From Devosia sp. YIM 151766 (GTDB lineage: Bacteria; Pseudomonadota; Alphaproteobacteria; Rhizobiales; Devosiaceae): a DNA stretch of 64,000 nucleotides. Positions within the stretch are counted from its first letter, which is position 1. Every line of letters starts with the position of its first letter. This document shows, in pieces, positions 1 to 8,647 of this stretch. The translations under genes were made by a program, and so were the position numbers. The notes beneath the pieces are model-generated. The model was given only the letters and a program-made list of their open reading frames with translations, was not told the DNA's origin and made no database searches. The stretch covers positions 992,001-1,056,000 of the forward strand of contig NZ_CP127251.1 of the NCBI RefSeq assembly GCF_030285925.1, written 5' to 3'.

Positions 1-1
1 C

Positions 2-1003
2 GAGGATCTGGTTGACCCTTCGCGTGGCCGGGCCAGCATTTTCGGCGAGACCGGGGAATGGCAATATGACTGGTCACGTCTCGAAACCATCGCCTGGCCC
101 GACACGGCGCCGAAATTCAATCGCCGCACCGCGCCGGACGTGGTCGTCGGGCAGGGACGGCAGACCATGTTCGGACCCGAGATCGATGTCGATCTCGCCT
201 GGCCGCATGGTGACAAGGCACGGATCACCTACCGGCTTGCCCCGGATACCGATCGTGTCGACATGCGCGTCAGCGTCGACAAGATTGCCGTCGTCGATCC
301 CGAATCCATGCATCTGCTGTTCCACGTTCCGGGGACCGATCCGCAATTCGAGGTGGATGTGGGCGATCAGGCCATCGCCGTCGACAGCGAACAGATTCCC
401 GAATCGAGCCGCGCCTGGGTGACGTTGCAGAAATACGCGGCGGTCGCGACGAAGCAATCGGCGCTGGTCGTGGCATCGCCCGACGTGCCCTTGGTGCAGC
501 CTGGCGGCATCCACACCGATCGGGCGACCCGGCCCGATCTGTCGCAGCCGGCCCTCGCTTTCTGGCTTTTCAACAATCATTGGGACGTCAATTTCGCTGC
601 CGCCCAGACTGCCCAGAAGCTCACTTTCCGCTTCGCGCTGCAATTGAGCGACCGGCACGACCCGGCCGCCGCCCGTCTGCTCGCCGAACAGGCCAGCATG
701 CGGCCGATCATCGTGCGGGCCTACGATGCCGCACCCAGGGCCGCCACGCCCCTGCTGACCCTCAGCGATCCGGCCCTCGACATGCGCATTCAGCCTTCCG
801 ATAAGCCGGGAAGGTTCATGATCACACTGATCAACCCAGAGGACCGCGAAATAATGACGACATTGTCAATCGCCGGAAAAACCATCAAGTCGCTGCAACG
901 CGTCAATCCGGTCGGATTGCCGATGGGCGATGATATCGGCGATGGCGCCTCGCTGAGCTTGCAACCGCGATCGACGAAGAGGCTGACCGTCCTGCTCGAT
1001 TGA
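2..1003 (+). CDS. GH38-like glycoside hydrolase, C-terminal part (5' end outside window)
   Basis: The reading frame is open from base 2 of the window to the stop at 1003, so only the last ~333 residues are seen. The segment is rich in beta-strand patterns and carries NNHWDVNF, a motif I associate with the C-terminal beta-domain of glycoside hydrolase family 38 (alpha-mannosidase-like) proteins. The tail is a small beta-sandwich-like region. The catalytic domain lies upstream and cannot be checked. If the assignment holds, the enzyme cleaves a glycoside, and the sugar dehydrogenases encoded convergently next door could act on the product. The family call rests on C-terminal resemblance only. 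Confidence 0.5.
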   Translation, partial: EDLVDPSRGRASIFGETGEWQYDWSRLETIAWPDTAPKFNRRTAPDVVVGQGRQTMFGPEIDVDLAWPHGDKARITYRLAPDTDRVDMRVSVDKIAVVDPESMHLLFHVPGTDPQFEVDVGDQAIAVDSEQIPESSRAWVTLQKYAAVATKQSALVVASPDVPLVQPGGIHTDRATRPDLSQPALAFWLFNNHWDVNFAAAQTAQKLTFRFALQLSDRHDPAAARLLAEQASMRPIIVRAYDAAPRAATPLLTLSDPALDMRIQPSDKPGRFMITLINPEDREIMTTLSIAGKTIKSLQRVNPVGLPMGDDIGDGASLSLQPRSTKRLTVLLD

Positions 1004-1053
1004 TCCTCGCGCTGGTGTCGGCGGATCGAGGAACGGGCCGAAATTAAGGAGAC

Positions 1054-1073
1054 GGCCCGGTGTCATCCGGGCC
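1054..1073. terminator. Hairpin between convergent genes
   Basis: GGCCCGG and CCGGGCC form a perfect 7-bp stem around a 6-base loop, in the 79-bp gap between two convergent stop codons. There is no T-tract on either strand, so it may act only weakly or as an mRNA 3' end. Confidence 0.4.
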
Positions 1074-1082
1074 GAACCCAGT

Positions 1083-2126
1083 CTAGAGTCGGACGACTTC
1101 GCCGGTATGGATCGACTCGTCGGCGGCCAGCACGATGCGAAGGCTGTTGACCCCGTCATTCATATGCGCGGTAAGATCGAGATCTTCCTTGATGGCCTTC
1201 AGCAGATAACGCTGCTCACGCTCACAGAGGTCGTCGTGATCCGGCTCGTCGGTCATGTCGATGCGCTCGTCAGGGCGCGACATGTCGGCGTAATGGCGTA
1301 GGATCTGGTTGGTCTTGGTATGAGCGTTGATGTCGTCCGACTTCACGCCAGACGCGTTTTCCGCCATGACTATGGAAACCGAACCCTTGGGGCCGAAAAC
1401 GTCCTTCACGAAGAAGGCAGTTTCGCTGACCATCGGGCCCCAGCCGGCTTCATACCAGCCGACCGAGCCGTCATCGAATTGCACCTGCAGCATGCCATAG
1501 TTCTGCTTGGCGACTTCATCGGTGAGCCTGGCGCCGATCGCGTGCACCTTGACGGGCTTGGCGTCGGTCATCTGACACATGACGTCGACATAGTGCACGC
1601 CGCAATCGACGATGGGCGGGAAGCTGTCCATCAGGCGCTTGTGCCAGGACCAGGTTTCCCCGTTCGATTGCTGGTTGAGGTTCATGCGGAAGACCAGAGG
1701 CGTCCCGAGCTCGCGGGCGATTTCGATGAACTTGGTCCAGCTCGGGTGTTGGCGAAGGATATAGCCGATGACGAGTTTCTTGCCGGTGCGCTTGGCGGTT
1801 TCGACCACCCGCTCGGCGTCTTCCGTCGTCAGGGCCATCGGCTTTTCGACAAAGACATGGGCGCCAGCTTCCATGGCCTTGATGGCATAGGGCGCATGAG
1901 TGTCGGGGAGGGTGTTGATGGAAACGACGTCGGGCTTGAGTTCTGCCAAAGCCGTCTCGAAGTCGTTGTAGCGCGCCGCACCCGTCAGCGCCTCCGGCAA
2001 GTTGACGCTCTCGATGTGGCGAGTGCAGACCCCCGCCACTTCGAAGCCATCGATGCGTGTATAGGCCAGGGCATGGCTCATGCCCATATTACCTAGACCC
2101 ACGACCAGAACACGCAAAGCGCTCAT
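1083..2126 (-). CDS. Gfo/Idh/MocA family oxidoreductase
   Basis: This 347-residue protein has an N-terminal Rossmann fold (VVGLGNMGMSHALAY near residue 8) and the family EKP motif (FVEKPMAL) near residue 95, whose lysine is catalytic in the family. It probably oxidises or reduces a sugar, sugar acid or inositol with NAD(P)H in the cytoplasm. It is the last gene of the minus-strand operon starting at 8354 and follows a paralogous dehydrogenase by 11 bp. A paired set of Gfo/Idh enzymes next to a glycosidase fits an oxidise-cleave-reduce scheme for a glycoside, but the substrate is not visible. Confidence 0.85.
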   Translation of the reverse strand: MSALRVLVVGLGNMGMSHALAYTRIDGFEVAGVCTRHIESVNLPEALTGAARYNDFETALAELKPDVVSINTLPDTHAPYAIKAMEAGAHVFVEKPMALTTEDAERVVETAKRTGKKLVIGYILRQHPSWTKFIEIARELGTPLVFRMNLNQQSNGETWSWHKRLMDSFPPIVDCGVHYVDVMCQMTDAKPVKVHAIGARLTDEVAKQNYGMLQVQFDDGSVGWYEAGWGPMVSETAFFVKDVFGPKGSVSIVMAENASGVKSDDINAHTKTNQILRHYADMSRPDERIDMTDEPDHDDLCEREQRYLLKAIKEDLDLTAHMNDGVNSLRIVLAADESIHTGEVVRL

Positions 2127-2137
2127 GTCGTTCCTCC

Positions 2138-3139
2138 TCAGTTGATGTGAATGATGGTGCCGGTGCGCGCGGATTCTTCTGACGCCAGACAGGCCTGCAA
2201 GGCGCCCGCCGCGTCTTCCGGACGACCGAGATCGGGGCGCTCGCCTGCCAGAGCCTTGCGCGTGAAGTAGACGAATTCATCGCGCAGGGCGCCGCCGCGG
2301 ACGCCGTCGAACATGGGCCAGTAGGTCGTGTCGGGGCTATGCAGCTTGTTGTTGTCGACAATGGCGAGGTTGGGGAAGGTATCCTGGATATGGATGATGC
2401 CTTCCGTGCCGATGATGGACATGCGCTCATCAATGTCGAACGGGGTCTTTTCCGGCATGCACCAGACCGTCTCCAGCGTTGCCGTTGCGCCCTTGGCGAA
2501 GCGGAACATGGTCTGGCCGATGTCGGGGTGCTTGAGATTGCGGATCGACGTCGTCTGGGCATAGGCCGAAACGATCTTGTCGCCGGTCAGCCAGAGCATG
2601 ATGTCGGTGTCGTGGATGGCGTCGCCCACGATCGGCCCGATCTTCTGCAATATGGTCGGCGTCCAGGCGGCCGGAATGTTACGGCGCGAGGAGAGGGCGA
2701 CGATGTTGCCGATACGGCCTTCATCGATAGCCTGCTTGGCCATGCGATAGCGCGGATTGAAGCGTACCACGTGTCCAATGAAGAGAATGCCTTTTGAGGT
2801 CTGCGCGGCCTCAACGATTTTCCGCGCATCTTCAACGGTGGAGGCGATCGGCTTTTCGAGAAAGACATGCTTGCCCGCCTTGAGCGCGGCGATGGCCGGC
2901 TCGGTGTGCTGATCCCACATGGTGCAGATGGAGACCGCGTCGATGTCCGGGTCCGCAAGCATGTCGTTATAGTCGGTATAGAGCTTGCTGACGCCAAACT
3001 TCTGGCCTTGTTCGGCAAGGCGCTCGGGCGTGCGCGTGCACAGCGCATCCAGCTTCAGATTGGGAATTCCTATGATGGTTTCGGCGTGGATCTCCCCAAA
3101 CCAGCCGAGCCCAACGATGCCAATTCGCAACTGCGACAT
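2138..3139 (-). CDS. Gfo/Idh/MocA family oxidoreductase
   Basis: The protein has 333 residues. It starts with a dinucleotide-binding segment (GIVGLGWFGEIHAE) and carries the EKP motif (FLEKPIAST) near residue 95. The ATG at 3139 is preferred because GGGGAG lies 8-9 bases upstream; an upstream in-frame ATG at 3214 would add a non-homologous tail inside the neighbouring SDR gene. The family reduces or oxidises polyols, sugars or their keto forms with NAD(P). It sits between an SDR and a second Gfo/Idh gene, which suggests successive redox steps on one substrate. Confidence 0.85.
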   Translation of the reverse strand: MSQLRIGIVGLGWFGEIHAETIIGIPNLKLDALCTRTPERLAEQGQKFGVSKLYTDYNDMLADPDIDAVSICTMWDQHTEPAIAALKAGKHVFLEKPIASTVEDARKIVEAAQTSKGILFIGHVVRFNPRYRMAKQAIDEGRIGNIVALSSRRNIPAAWTPTILQKIGPIVGDAIHDTDIMLWLTGDKIVSAYAQTTSIRNLKHPDIGQTMFRFAKGATATLETVWCMPEKTPFDIDERMSIIGTEGIIHIQDTFPNLAIVDNNKLHSPDTTYWPMFDGVRGGALRDEFVYFTRKALAGERPDLGRPEDAAGALQACLASEESARTGTIIHIN

Positions 3140-3153
3140 TCTTTGTTCTCCCC

Positions 3154-3930
3154 TCACAGATCCTCGAGCGTAAGCTCGCGGGTCATCACGATATTTCCAG
3201 AACTGAGGCCGCAATCGACCGGTATGACGGCGCCCGAAACGGCGCTCGATGCGTTCGAGGCGAGAAAGCCAACGACGGACGCCACTTCTTCGGGTTCAAC
3301 GATGCGGCCGAGCGGGTACCAGCGCTCTAGGGTTTTGAGGACATTGGGGTCCTTCTGCGCCCGCTCGCGCCAGAGTGGCGTGCGCACGGTTCCGGGCATA
3401 ACGCAATTGCTGCGGATGCCGTATTTGCCCAACTCTTGGGCGAGCGTGCGGGTCATGGAGATCATCCCCGCCTTTGCGGCGGAATAGGCGGGGTCGCCCA
3501 GCGCGCTTTGGCCATTGACCGAGGCGATGTTGATGATGACCCCGGATTTTTTCGGCTTCATGCGCTCGGCGGCAGCATGGGCGCAGAAGAAGGCGCCGTT
3601 GAGATTGCCATTGATCTCCTCGACCCAGCTCTCGGGAGTGGTGAGGCGCAGTACGTGGTGATTGGAGTAGCCGGCATTGTTGATGAGAACATCGACTTGT
3701 TCGATCTCATCAAAGGCTGCTTCAACGGCCTCGGCGTCCCCGATGTCGAGCCGCAGAAACCGGGCTTTCACCCCTGCATCCTCCAGCGTGCTCATGGCGC
3801 CACCCGAGGTGACGGACTTATCCAGCCCGATGATCTCGGCGCCTCGCGCACCGAACCAGTGCGCGAGGCAAAGCCCGATGCCTCCTGCGGCTCCGGTGAC
3901 AGCAACAGTCTTGCCGGTAAACTCCTGCAT
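3154..3930 (-). CDS. Short-chain dehydrogenase/reductase (SDR)
   Basis: This is a classical SDR of 258 residues. The cofactor loop TGAAGGIG lies near residue 12, NNAGYSN near 87, and the catalytic YxxxK appears as YSAAKAG near 150 after a serine-containing strand (IINIASVNG). The start at 3930 gives a TGATG junction in which the upstream stop and this start share a base, so translation is probably coupled. A longer reading from 3963 would overlap the upstream gene. Its likely role is NAD(P)-dependent oxidation of a hydroxyl group in the same catabolic route as the two downstream dehydrogenases. Confidence 0.85.
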   Translation of the reverse strand: MQEFTGKTVAVTGAAGGIGLCLAHWFGARGAEIIGLDKSVTSGGAMSTLEDAGVKARFLRLDIGDAEAVEAAFDEIEQVDVLINNAGYSNHHVLRLTTPESWVEEINGNLNGAFFCAHAAAERMKPKKSGVIINIASVNGQSALGDPAYSAAKAGMISMTRTLAQELGKYGIRSNCVMPGTVRTPLWRERAQKDPNVLKTLERWYPLGRIVEPEEVASVVGFLASNASSAVSGAVIPVDCGLSSGNIVMTRELTLEDL

Positions 3931-5108
3931 CACGACACCCGCGCCAGAGCTTCGCCGATCCATTCAAGGTTGCGGCGGCGCTGGTGGCCCCAATTATAGA
4001 AGGCAATGTCGGTCACCCCGGCTTTGACCACAGTGTCGACGGCCGAAAGGAACTCTGCCTTGCTCTCGATGTCCGGATAGCTCGGCCGAAAAATGCCGCG
4101 GATGGTAGTGTCGGATGGCAGGCGGTGCTTGAGATCGAAGACGTCGGCCGCGATGCGGGCAGCACTCGGCTCGTAGAAGCACGCTTCGATGATGCCGGAT
4201 GTTTCTGCGATGGCCCTAAGGTTCGTCCCTTCATACCAGGCGCCGCCAGTGGGCCGCGCGACCGACGGAATGACTGCCACCTCGGCATCTTTGCGGACGC
4301 GGGCGCGAATTTCCCCGACAAGGCTCGTCACCTGTTCGGCGCGGAAATCGAGATAGGCCCGCAAGTCATGATTGGTCGCGACTTCGGCCAGCCAGAAAGC
4401 GCGCCCCATATCGTCGGGAATATCGACTTCGCTGTCGAGAAAGCTCTTTATGCGGCCTGCGACATAAGCCTTGAGGCGTTCCGCATCGGTGCCGCTTTTG
4501 GTGGCGGCACTGACGCAATGATCGCAGAAGCAGAGCCCCATCAGGCCCTCAAACATAGGATCCTGGCGCACAAAGCTCATCTCGTGGTGATAGCCATGCG
4601 CATATGGCGTGTAGCCGGGGGCTTCGAGCGAAAGGCCAGCGACCGGATAGCTTTCGGTGACATCCACACAAAGGCCGATGGCGTAGTCGCGGGCGGCCGG
4701 CGAGCTAGGGCAGAGATTGTAGAAATAGGGGTCGCCGAAGGCATTGCGGACGACGGCATCGGGATGCTTCATCCCGAGCGCGGTATTGTGCAACAGCACC
4801 AGCCACACATTGATCTTCATCCGCCCGTCATCGCAGAGCTCACCGAGAATATCGCGCTCAGCTAGGATCGAATTGGGCAGCGGCTTGATGGCGCCAAACC
4901 GGCTTTGGGTATGGCGGAAATAGGCGGTGCCGTCTTCCGGGAAATAGACCTTGCCGGACTTGCCCTGGGGGCGCAGGAATTTCCCCGCATGATAGGTCCC
5001 CGCCAGCGAGACGGTATCGAGCCCCATGTCCTTGAAGGCTGAAATGGACTCACCGACGCCATGGTCGGCCAGATCCCACGCATAGCTTAGGATGGCTCTG
5101 TAGCTCAT
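3930..5108 (-). CDS. Unassigned TIM-barrel-like protein (possible glycosidase-like)
   Basis: The protein has 392 residues. I do not recognise a named family with confidence. It has the look of a TIM barrel: repeated strand-helix units, an early histidine-rich strand end (GTYHAGKFL), an acidic region with CFCDHC near residue 195 and aromatic-rich strand ends, such as FYNWGHQRRRN near the C-terminus. It resembles the unusual family-10-like hypothetical glycosidases found in carbohydrate operons. It is cytoplasmic, as there is no signal peptide. It overlaps the upstream VOC gene by 4 bp (ATGA) and shares a base with the downstream SDR start, so it is tightly coupled to both. Confidence 0.5.
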   Translation of the reverse strand: MSYRAILSYAWDLADHGVGESISAFKDMGLDTVSLAGTYHAGKFLRPQGKSGKVYFPEDGTAYFRHTQSRFGAIKPLPNSILAERDILGELCDDGRMKINVWLVLLHNTALGMKHPDAVVRNAFGDPYFYNLCPSSPAARDYAIGLCVDVTESYPVAGLSLEAPGYTPYAHGYHHEMSFVRQDPMFEGLMGLCFCDHCVSAATKSGTDAERLKAYVAGRIKSFLDSEVDIPDDMGRAFWLAEVATNHDLRAYLDFRAEQVTSLVGEIRARVRKDAEVAVIPSVARPTGGAWYEGTNLRAIAETSGIIEACFYEPSAARIAADVFDLKHRLPSDTTIRGIFRPSYPDIESKAEFLSAVDTVVKAGVTDIAFYNWGHQRRRNLEWIGEALARVS

Positions 5109-5443
5109 TGTCCGAACCAGCCGTCCTTGAGATAGCGCATATATTCAAAGACCATGCCGTGCTTGAGCACGAAAGCGACTTCTAGAAAGTCCCCCACGAT
5201 GAAGGGGGGGATCAGCACCTGATCGGCTTCGGCCAGACGCTTTTCCATGTCATCGATGCGATAGGCGACATGGGGATTGCTCTTGACGATTTCCGGCGTC
5301 GAGCTGTCAGGCTCATAGCGCAGAAATTCGATATGCTCAGGATGATTGCGCGGATTGGTGACCCACAGTCGCGATTGCTCGACCCAGTCTTCCTGCGGCT
5401 GTTTAACGGTCGTGGTGATGCCCACGTGGTCAAATTCGAACAC
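5105..5443 (-). CDS. VOC/glyoxalase-fold small protein
   Basis: This 112-residue protein shows the vicinal-oxygen-chelate pattern. A first strand FDHVGI is followed by HIEFLRYEP near residue 37, HVAYRIDDM near 58 and a final strand VFEYMRYL. Candidate metal ligands are H6, H37/E39 and the glutamate of FEYM. It may act as an isomerase, epimerase or lyase on a sugar-derived intermediate. It is preceded by a terminator-like hairpin after the solute-binding-protein gene, so its expression is probably lower than that of the transporter. It overlaps the downstream gene by 4 bp. Confidence 0.65.
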   Translation of the reverse strand: MFEFDHVGITTTVKQPQEDWVEQSRLWVTNPRNHPEHIEFLRYEPDSSTPEIVKSNPHVAYRIDDMEKRLAEADQVLIPPFIVGDFLEVAFVLKHGMVFEYMRYLKDGWFGQ

Positions 5444-5461
5444 GGCATTGCCTCTTCAGCA

Positions 5462-5491
5462 AAAAGAAGCGGCGGGGATAATCCCCGCCGC
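5462..5491 (-). terminator. Rho-independent-type terminator/attenuator after the binding-protein gene
   Basis: GCGGCGGGGA and TCCCCGCCGC form a 10-bp perfect stem with a 3-base loop (5469-5491). Read on the minus strand it is followed by TTCTTTTT. It lies directly after the solute-binding-protein stop at 5500 and before the catabolic genes, so it probably gives partial read-through and keeps binding-protein mRNA in excess. Confidence 0.75.
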
Positions 5492-5499
5492 AGGCTTGA

Positions 5500-6627
5500 T
5501 CAGAGAGTGGCTTCGATGGCGGCGATATCGACGGCCTTGTATTCGTCACGCAGCTCGAAAGCCTCGGCATCGGCCTTGACTTTGGCCTGGTCGAAGTCGT
5601 TGGCCCCGTCGATCAGCTCGTTGGTGACGACCTCGCTGGCCACGAGAGGCTGCGAGATCTGGCCGATTTCGTGAATGGCATCAAAATAGGTCTGCCAGCT
5701 GTCTTCCAGGTGCAGACCCCACTTGCCGCGCTTGTCCCAATGCGCATGCATCAAGCCGCTCTGCTGCATCAGCGATTCAACGGCGGTTTCCGGGTCCATC
5801 TGGGTTCCCAGGCCGGGGAATTCGTCCATGGCGATCTGGGTGGCAGCCGCCGGATTTAGCCAGCCGAATTCAAGACCCATTGCCCATCCGCGCAGATAAC
5901 GGGTGTAGAGGTCCTTGAGTGCCGGATCCTCGAGATCGGAGGCGCGGACCACAAAGCTGTTGGCAGGGAACACCGACGCGTTCTTGCCCAGCAAATAGTC
6001 GAAATCAAAGCCCTGGCCACGCCACTGCGCCCTCAGGCCCTCCCAGGTCAGAGCAGCGTCGGCCTGGCCTTGGGCGAGGGATTGGGCCCAGGCCGCCACT
6101 TCGACATATTTGATGGTGCTGAGGTCCACGCCCGCTGCCGCCAGCATCGGGTCGGCGATGGATTGCCAACCGGCCGAACCCAGAACGATGGTCATCCCTT
6201 CCATGCCCTTCAGGTCTGCCGGTGCCTTGCCTTTCTGGAAAGCGAAGTCGAATACGTCACCCGCCATGATGTGGAAGACGGACTTTAGCTTCATGCCCTG
6301 CTCAAGACCGAGCGAAAGCACACCAGGCGAAGGGTAGCCGAAATCGGCCTGGTTTTGGTCTACCAGCTTGATGGCGGCGGTCGCGTCCTGCGGGCCGGCT
6401 TCCACCGAGGTTTCCAGATCGCCGAAATAGCCCATGCGCTTGGCTACCCAGTATCCAAAGTCGTCAACCACCTCGAGCGAGCCGCGTGGCGAGACCCAGC
6501 GGACGGCGCCGCCATCCTGTGCAAAGGCGCGGGTGTTCACACCGATTGCGGACATCGCAACACCCGCAGCGGTGAACTGAAGCATGCGGCGACGCGTGAT
6601 AGTTGGTGTAGTCAGCGGATTGGACAT
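5500..6627 (-). CDS. NitT/TauT-type ABC transporter substrate-binding protein (Tat signal)
   Basis: The protein has 375 residues. Its N-terminus carries a twin-arginine signal (TRRRMLQF at 11-18), then a hydrophobic stretch and a likely AFA-QD cleavage site, so it is folded before export to the periplasm. The mature part matches the NMT1/THI5-like SsuA/TauA class (GWQSIADPML, AWAQSLAQGQADAALTW), which binds small organic acids, sulfonates, pyrimidine precursors or similar ligands. GGGAGG precedes the start. It is the third gene of the operon after its ATPase and permease. The ligand is unknown. Confidence 0.85.
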   Translation of the reverse strand: MSNPLTTPTITRRRMLQFTAAGVAMSAIGVNTRAFAQDGGAVRWVSPRGSLEVVDDFGYWVAKRMGYFGDLETSVEAGPQDATAAIKLVDQNQADFGYPSPGVLSLGLEQGMKLKSVFHIMAGDVFDFAFQKGKAPADLKGMEGMTIVLGSAGWQSIADPMLAAAGVDLSTIKYVEVAAWAQSLAQGQADAALTWEGLRAQWRGQGFDFDYLLGKNASVFPANSFVVRASDLEDPALKDLYTRYLRGWAMGLEFGWLNPAAATQIAMDEFPGLGTQMDPETAVESLMQQSGLMHAHWDKRGKWGLHLEDSWQTYFDAIHEIGQISQPLVASEVVTNELIDGANDFDQAKVKADAEAFELRDEYKAVDIAAIEATL

Positions 6628-6688
6628 AGATTTCCTCCCATATGTCCGGTTGACGCCATGCCAGGGGCTGGACGGCAGGCTGGCATCA

Positions 6689-7537
6689 CTAGGATTCCCA
6701 GCTGGTCCACTTTTTTCCGATCTGGAAAAAGATGACGTAGATGCTGATGCCGATGGTCGCGAGCAGGACGATCACCGCGAAGAATTGCGGCATGCGGATC
6801 ATCGACGAATAGTAATTAAGGCGGTTGCCAAGACCCTCCGCGCCGCCGACCATTTCGGCGCCGACAGTGGTGAGCAGGCCGAAGATCGAGCCGATCATCA
6901 TGCCCACCATGATCATCGGCATGGCCATCGGAATGCGAATTTTGGTGAAGATCTGCAGCGTCGAAGCGCCGAAGGATTTGGCTAGCGCGATCTTGGCAAG
7001 GTCCACGCGCCGGAAGCCAGTGGCCGAGTTGATCATCACCATCGGACCAGAGGCCAGCGCAACGGCGATGATGCGCGGCTCCCAGCCAAAACCGAAGCGC
7101 AGCACCAGCAGCGGCACAAGGGCCAGCATGGGCGTCGTCACCAGCAACAGGATATAAGGCGTGATGATCTTTTCCGCGAAGGGGAACTGGGTGATCACCG
7201 CAGCCAGGACAAAACCGACCGAAGCGCCGATGGTGAAACCGATCAGCAATTCGCAGATCGTCGTCACCAGATGCGGCCAAAGGAAGGGCCATTCCGAGAT
7301 CAGAGCCGCGCCAATGGCGCTAGGCGGCGGCAAGATATAAAGGGGCACTTCAAAGAGCCTGATGAGGAGTTCGGCGCCGCCAATGATGACGATCGCGACA
7401 AGCGCGATGATAGCAGTTTCGAAGGTGCTTCGGCCTGGTCCGCCGATCAGTGCATCGGCTCCGCCACCAATACCGACTTCGGCCTTCTGTCCCTTGCCTC
7501 CGAAGGTTGGGATCTTGTCTTGCAAGGCATCGTTCAT
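6689..7537 (-). CDS. NitT/TauT-type ABC transporter permease
   Basis: This 282-residue inner-membrane protein has about six hydrophobic segments after a polar ~35-residue N-terminal extension. The ABC-permease EAA loop is visible near residue 190 (AKSFGASTLQIFTKIRIPMA). It belongs to the SsuC/TauC type, which forms a homodimeric channel when, as here, only one permease gene is present. It lies 19 bp downstream of its ATPase gene and 61 bp upstream of the binding-protein gene. Confidence 0.85.
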   Translation of the reverse strand: MNDALQDKIPTFGGKGQKAEVGIGGGADALIGGPGRSTFETAIIALVAIVIIGGAELLIRLFEVPLYILPPPSAIGAALISEWPFLWPHLVTTICELLIGFTIGASVGFVLAAVITQFPFAEKIITPYILLLVTTPMLALVPLLVLRFGFGWEPRIIAVALASGPMVMINSATGFRRVDLAKIALAKSFGASTLQIFTKIRIPMAMPMIMVGMMIGSIFGLLTTVGAEMVGGAEGLGNRLNYYSSMIRMPQFFAVIVLLATIGISIYVIFFQIGKKWTSWES

Positions 7538-7556
7538 TGAAAATCTCCTTGCCGGC

Positions 7557-8354
7557 TCAAGTGTTCGGACGGTGGTCGATCATGGCCTTGATGGCCTCGA
7601 CCCGTTCCAAAAAGTCGGGGGTTGTCTGGAGTTTCACCGGGCGCGGGCGCGGTAGGTCGACATCGACGATGTTGGCGATACGGCCAGGACGGGCAGACAT
7701 GACGACGATCCGGTCGGCCAGGAACACGGCCTCGGTGATGGAATGGGTAATGAAGACGATGGTCTTGCCAGTCTCCATCCAAATTTCCTGGATCAGCAGG
7801 TTCATCTCGTCGCGGGTAAAGGCATCGAGCGCCCCAAAGGGCTCGTCCATGAGCAGGACCGACGGATCGACGGCCAGGCTGCGCACAATTGAAGCGCGCT
7901 GCTGCATGCCGCCGGACAATTCGCGTGGGTATTTGTTCTCGAAGCCCTCTAGGCCGACGCGCTTGAGCAGCTTCTGGATGCGCTCGCGGTTTGGCTGCTG
8001 CTTCTTGATTTCAAAGGGCAGCTCGATATTGCGGCCCAGATTGCGCCAGGGCAGCAGGTTTGCTTCCTGAAAGATCATCGCTATCTCAGGGTGCGGCTTG
8101 TTGATAACGTCCGGGCCAAGGCGGATTTGCCCGCTGGTCAGGCCGTGCAGCCCCGCCATCGACCACAGCAGGGTGGACTTGCCACAGCCGGAAGGCCCCA
8201 GCAGGCAGAGGAATTCGCCCTCGCGCACGTCGATCGAGACATTGTCCAGCGCATGCACGCCACCAGACCGGGTCTGGTAGACCTTTGTCGCCTGCTCCAC
8301 CCTCATCTTGGCTGGAATATGGGCGTCAGATACCGCCCCGGCTGCACCATTCAT
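7557..8354 (-). CDS. NitT/TauT-type ABC transporter ATPase
   Basis: This cytoplasmic ATPase has 265 residues. The Walker A is GPSGCGKST at 53-61, the Q-loop FQEANLLPW, the ABC signature LSGGMQQR and the Walker B VLLMDEP, followed by the H-loop FITHS. The length and signature match the SsuB/TauB class. It is the first gene of the long minus-strand operon and energises import with the permease and binding protein that follow. It is divergent from the RpiR regulator at 8648. Confidence 0.9.
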   Translation of the reverse strand: MNGAAGAVSDAHIPAKMRVEQATKVYQTRSGGVHALDNVSIDVREGEFLCLLGPSGCGKSTLLWSMAGLHGLTSGQIRLGPDVINKPHPEIAMIFQEANLLPWRNLGRNIELPFEIKKQQPNRERIQKLLKRVGLEGFENKYPRELSGGMQQRASIVRSLAVDPSVLLMDEPFGALDAFTRDEMNLLIQEIWMETGKTIVFITHSITEAVFLADRIVVMSARPGRIANIVDVDLPRPRPVKLQTTPDFLERVEAIKAMIDHRPNT

Positions 8355-8432
8355 GCAGCGCCCTCCCTTAGTCCACCTGTCTTGCAGCGGGCGCGGGCCC
8401 CCTCAGGCAGCGCGTCCGTCCTCCCTGAGAGA

Positions 8433-8449
8433 CTGAAACAGAATTTCAG
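8433..8449. promoter_or_regulatory. Candidate RpiR operator (inverted repeat)
   Basis: CTGAAA and TTTCAG flank a 5-base spacer in the 293-bp divergent intergenic region between the ABC operon and the RpiR gene. RpiR-family operators are often short GAAA/TTTC dyads. A second, weaker AT-rich dyad lies near 8612-8628. The site is inferred from symmetry and position only. Confidence 0.35.
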
Positions 8450-8647
8450 ATGGGTGCGAATAATACTTTAGTCGTATGCCTGGGTTAGGGAGCGGCGCAA
8501 ATCCTAGTTTACAAGGAGAAGCAGGTAGGAGGACCGAAGGCGCCGGCGAGCTGAGAAGGCCGGTCCGGACGGCGGAATAAAAAGCCCTTGCACAAAGCAG
8601 CAAACGCTGTAATTCAATTTCACAATCGTGAGTGAGGTCCCCGCCGC

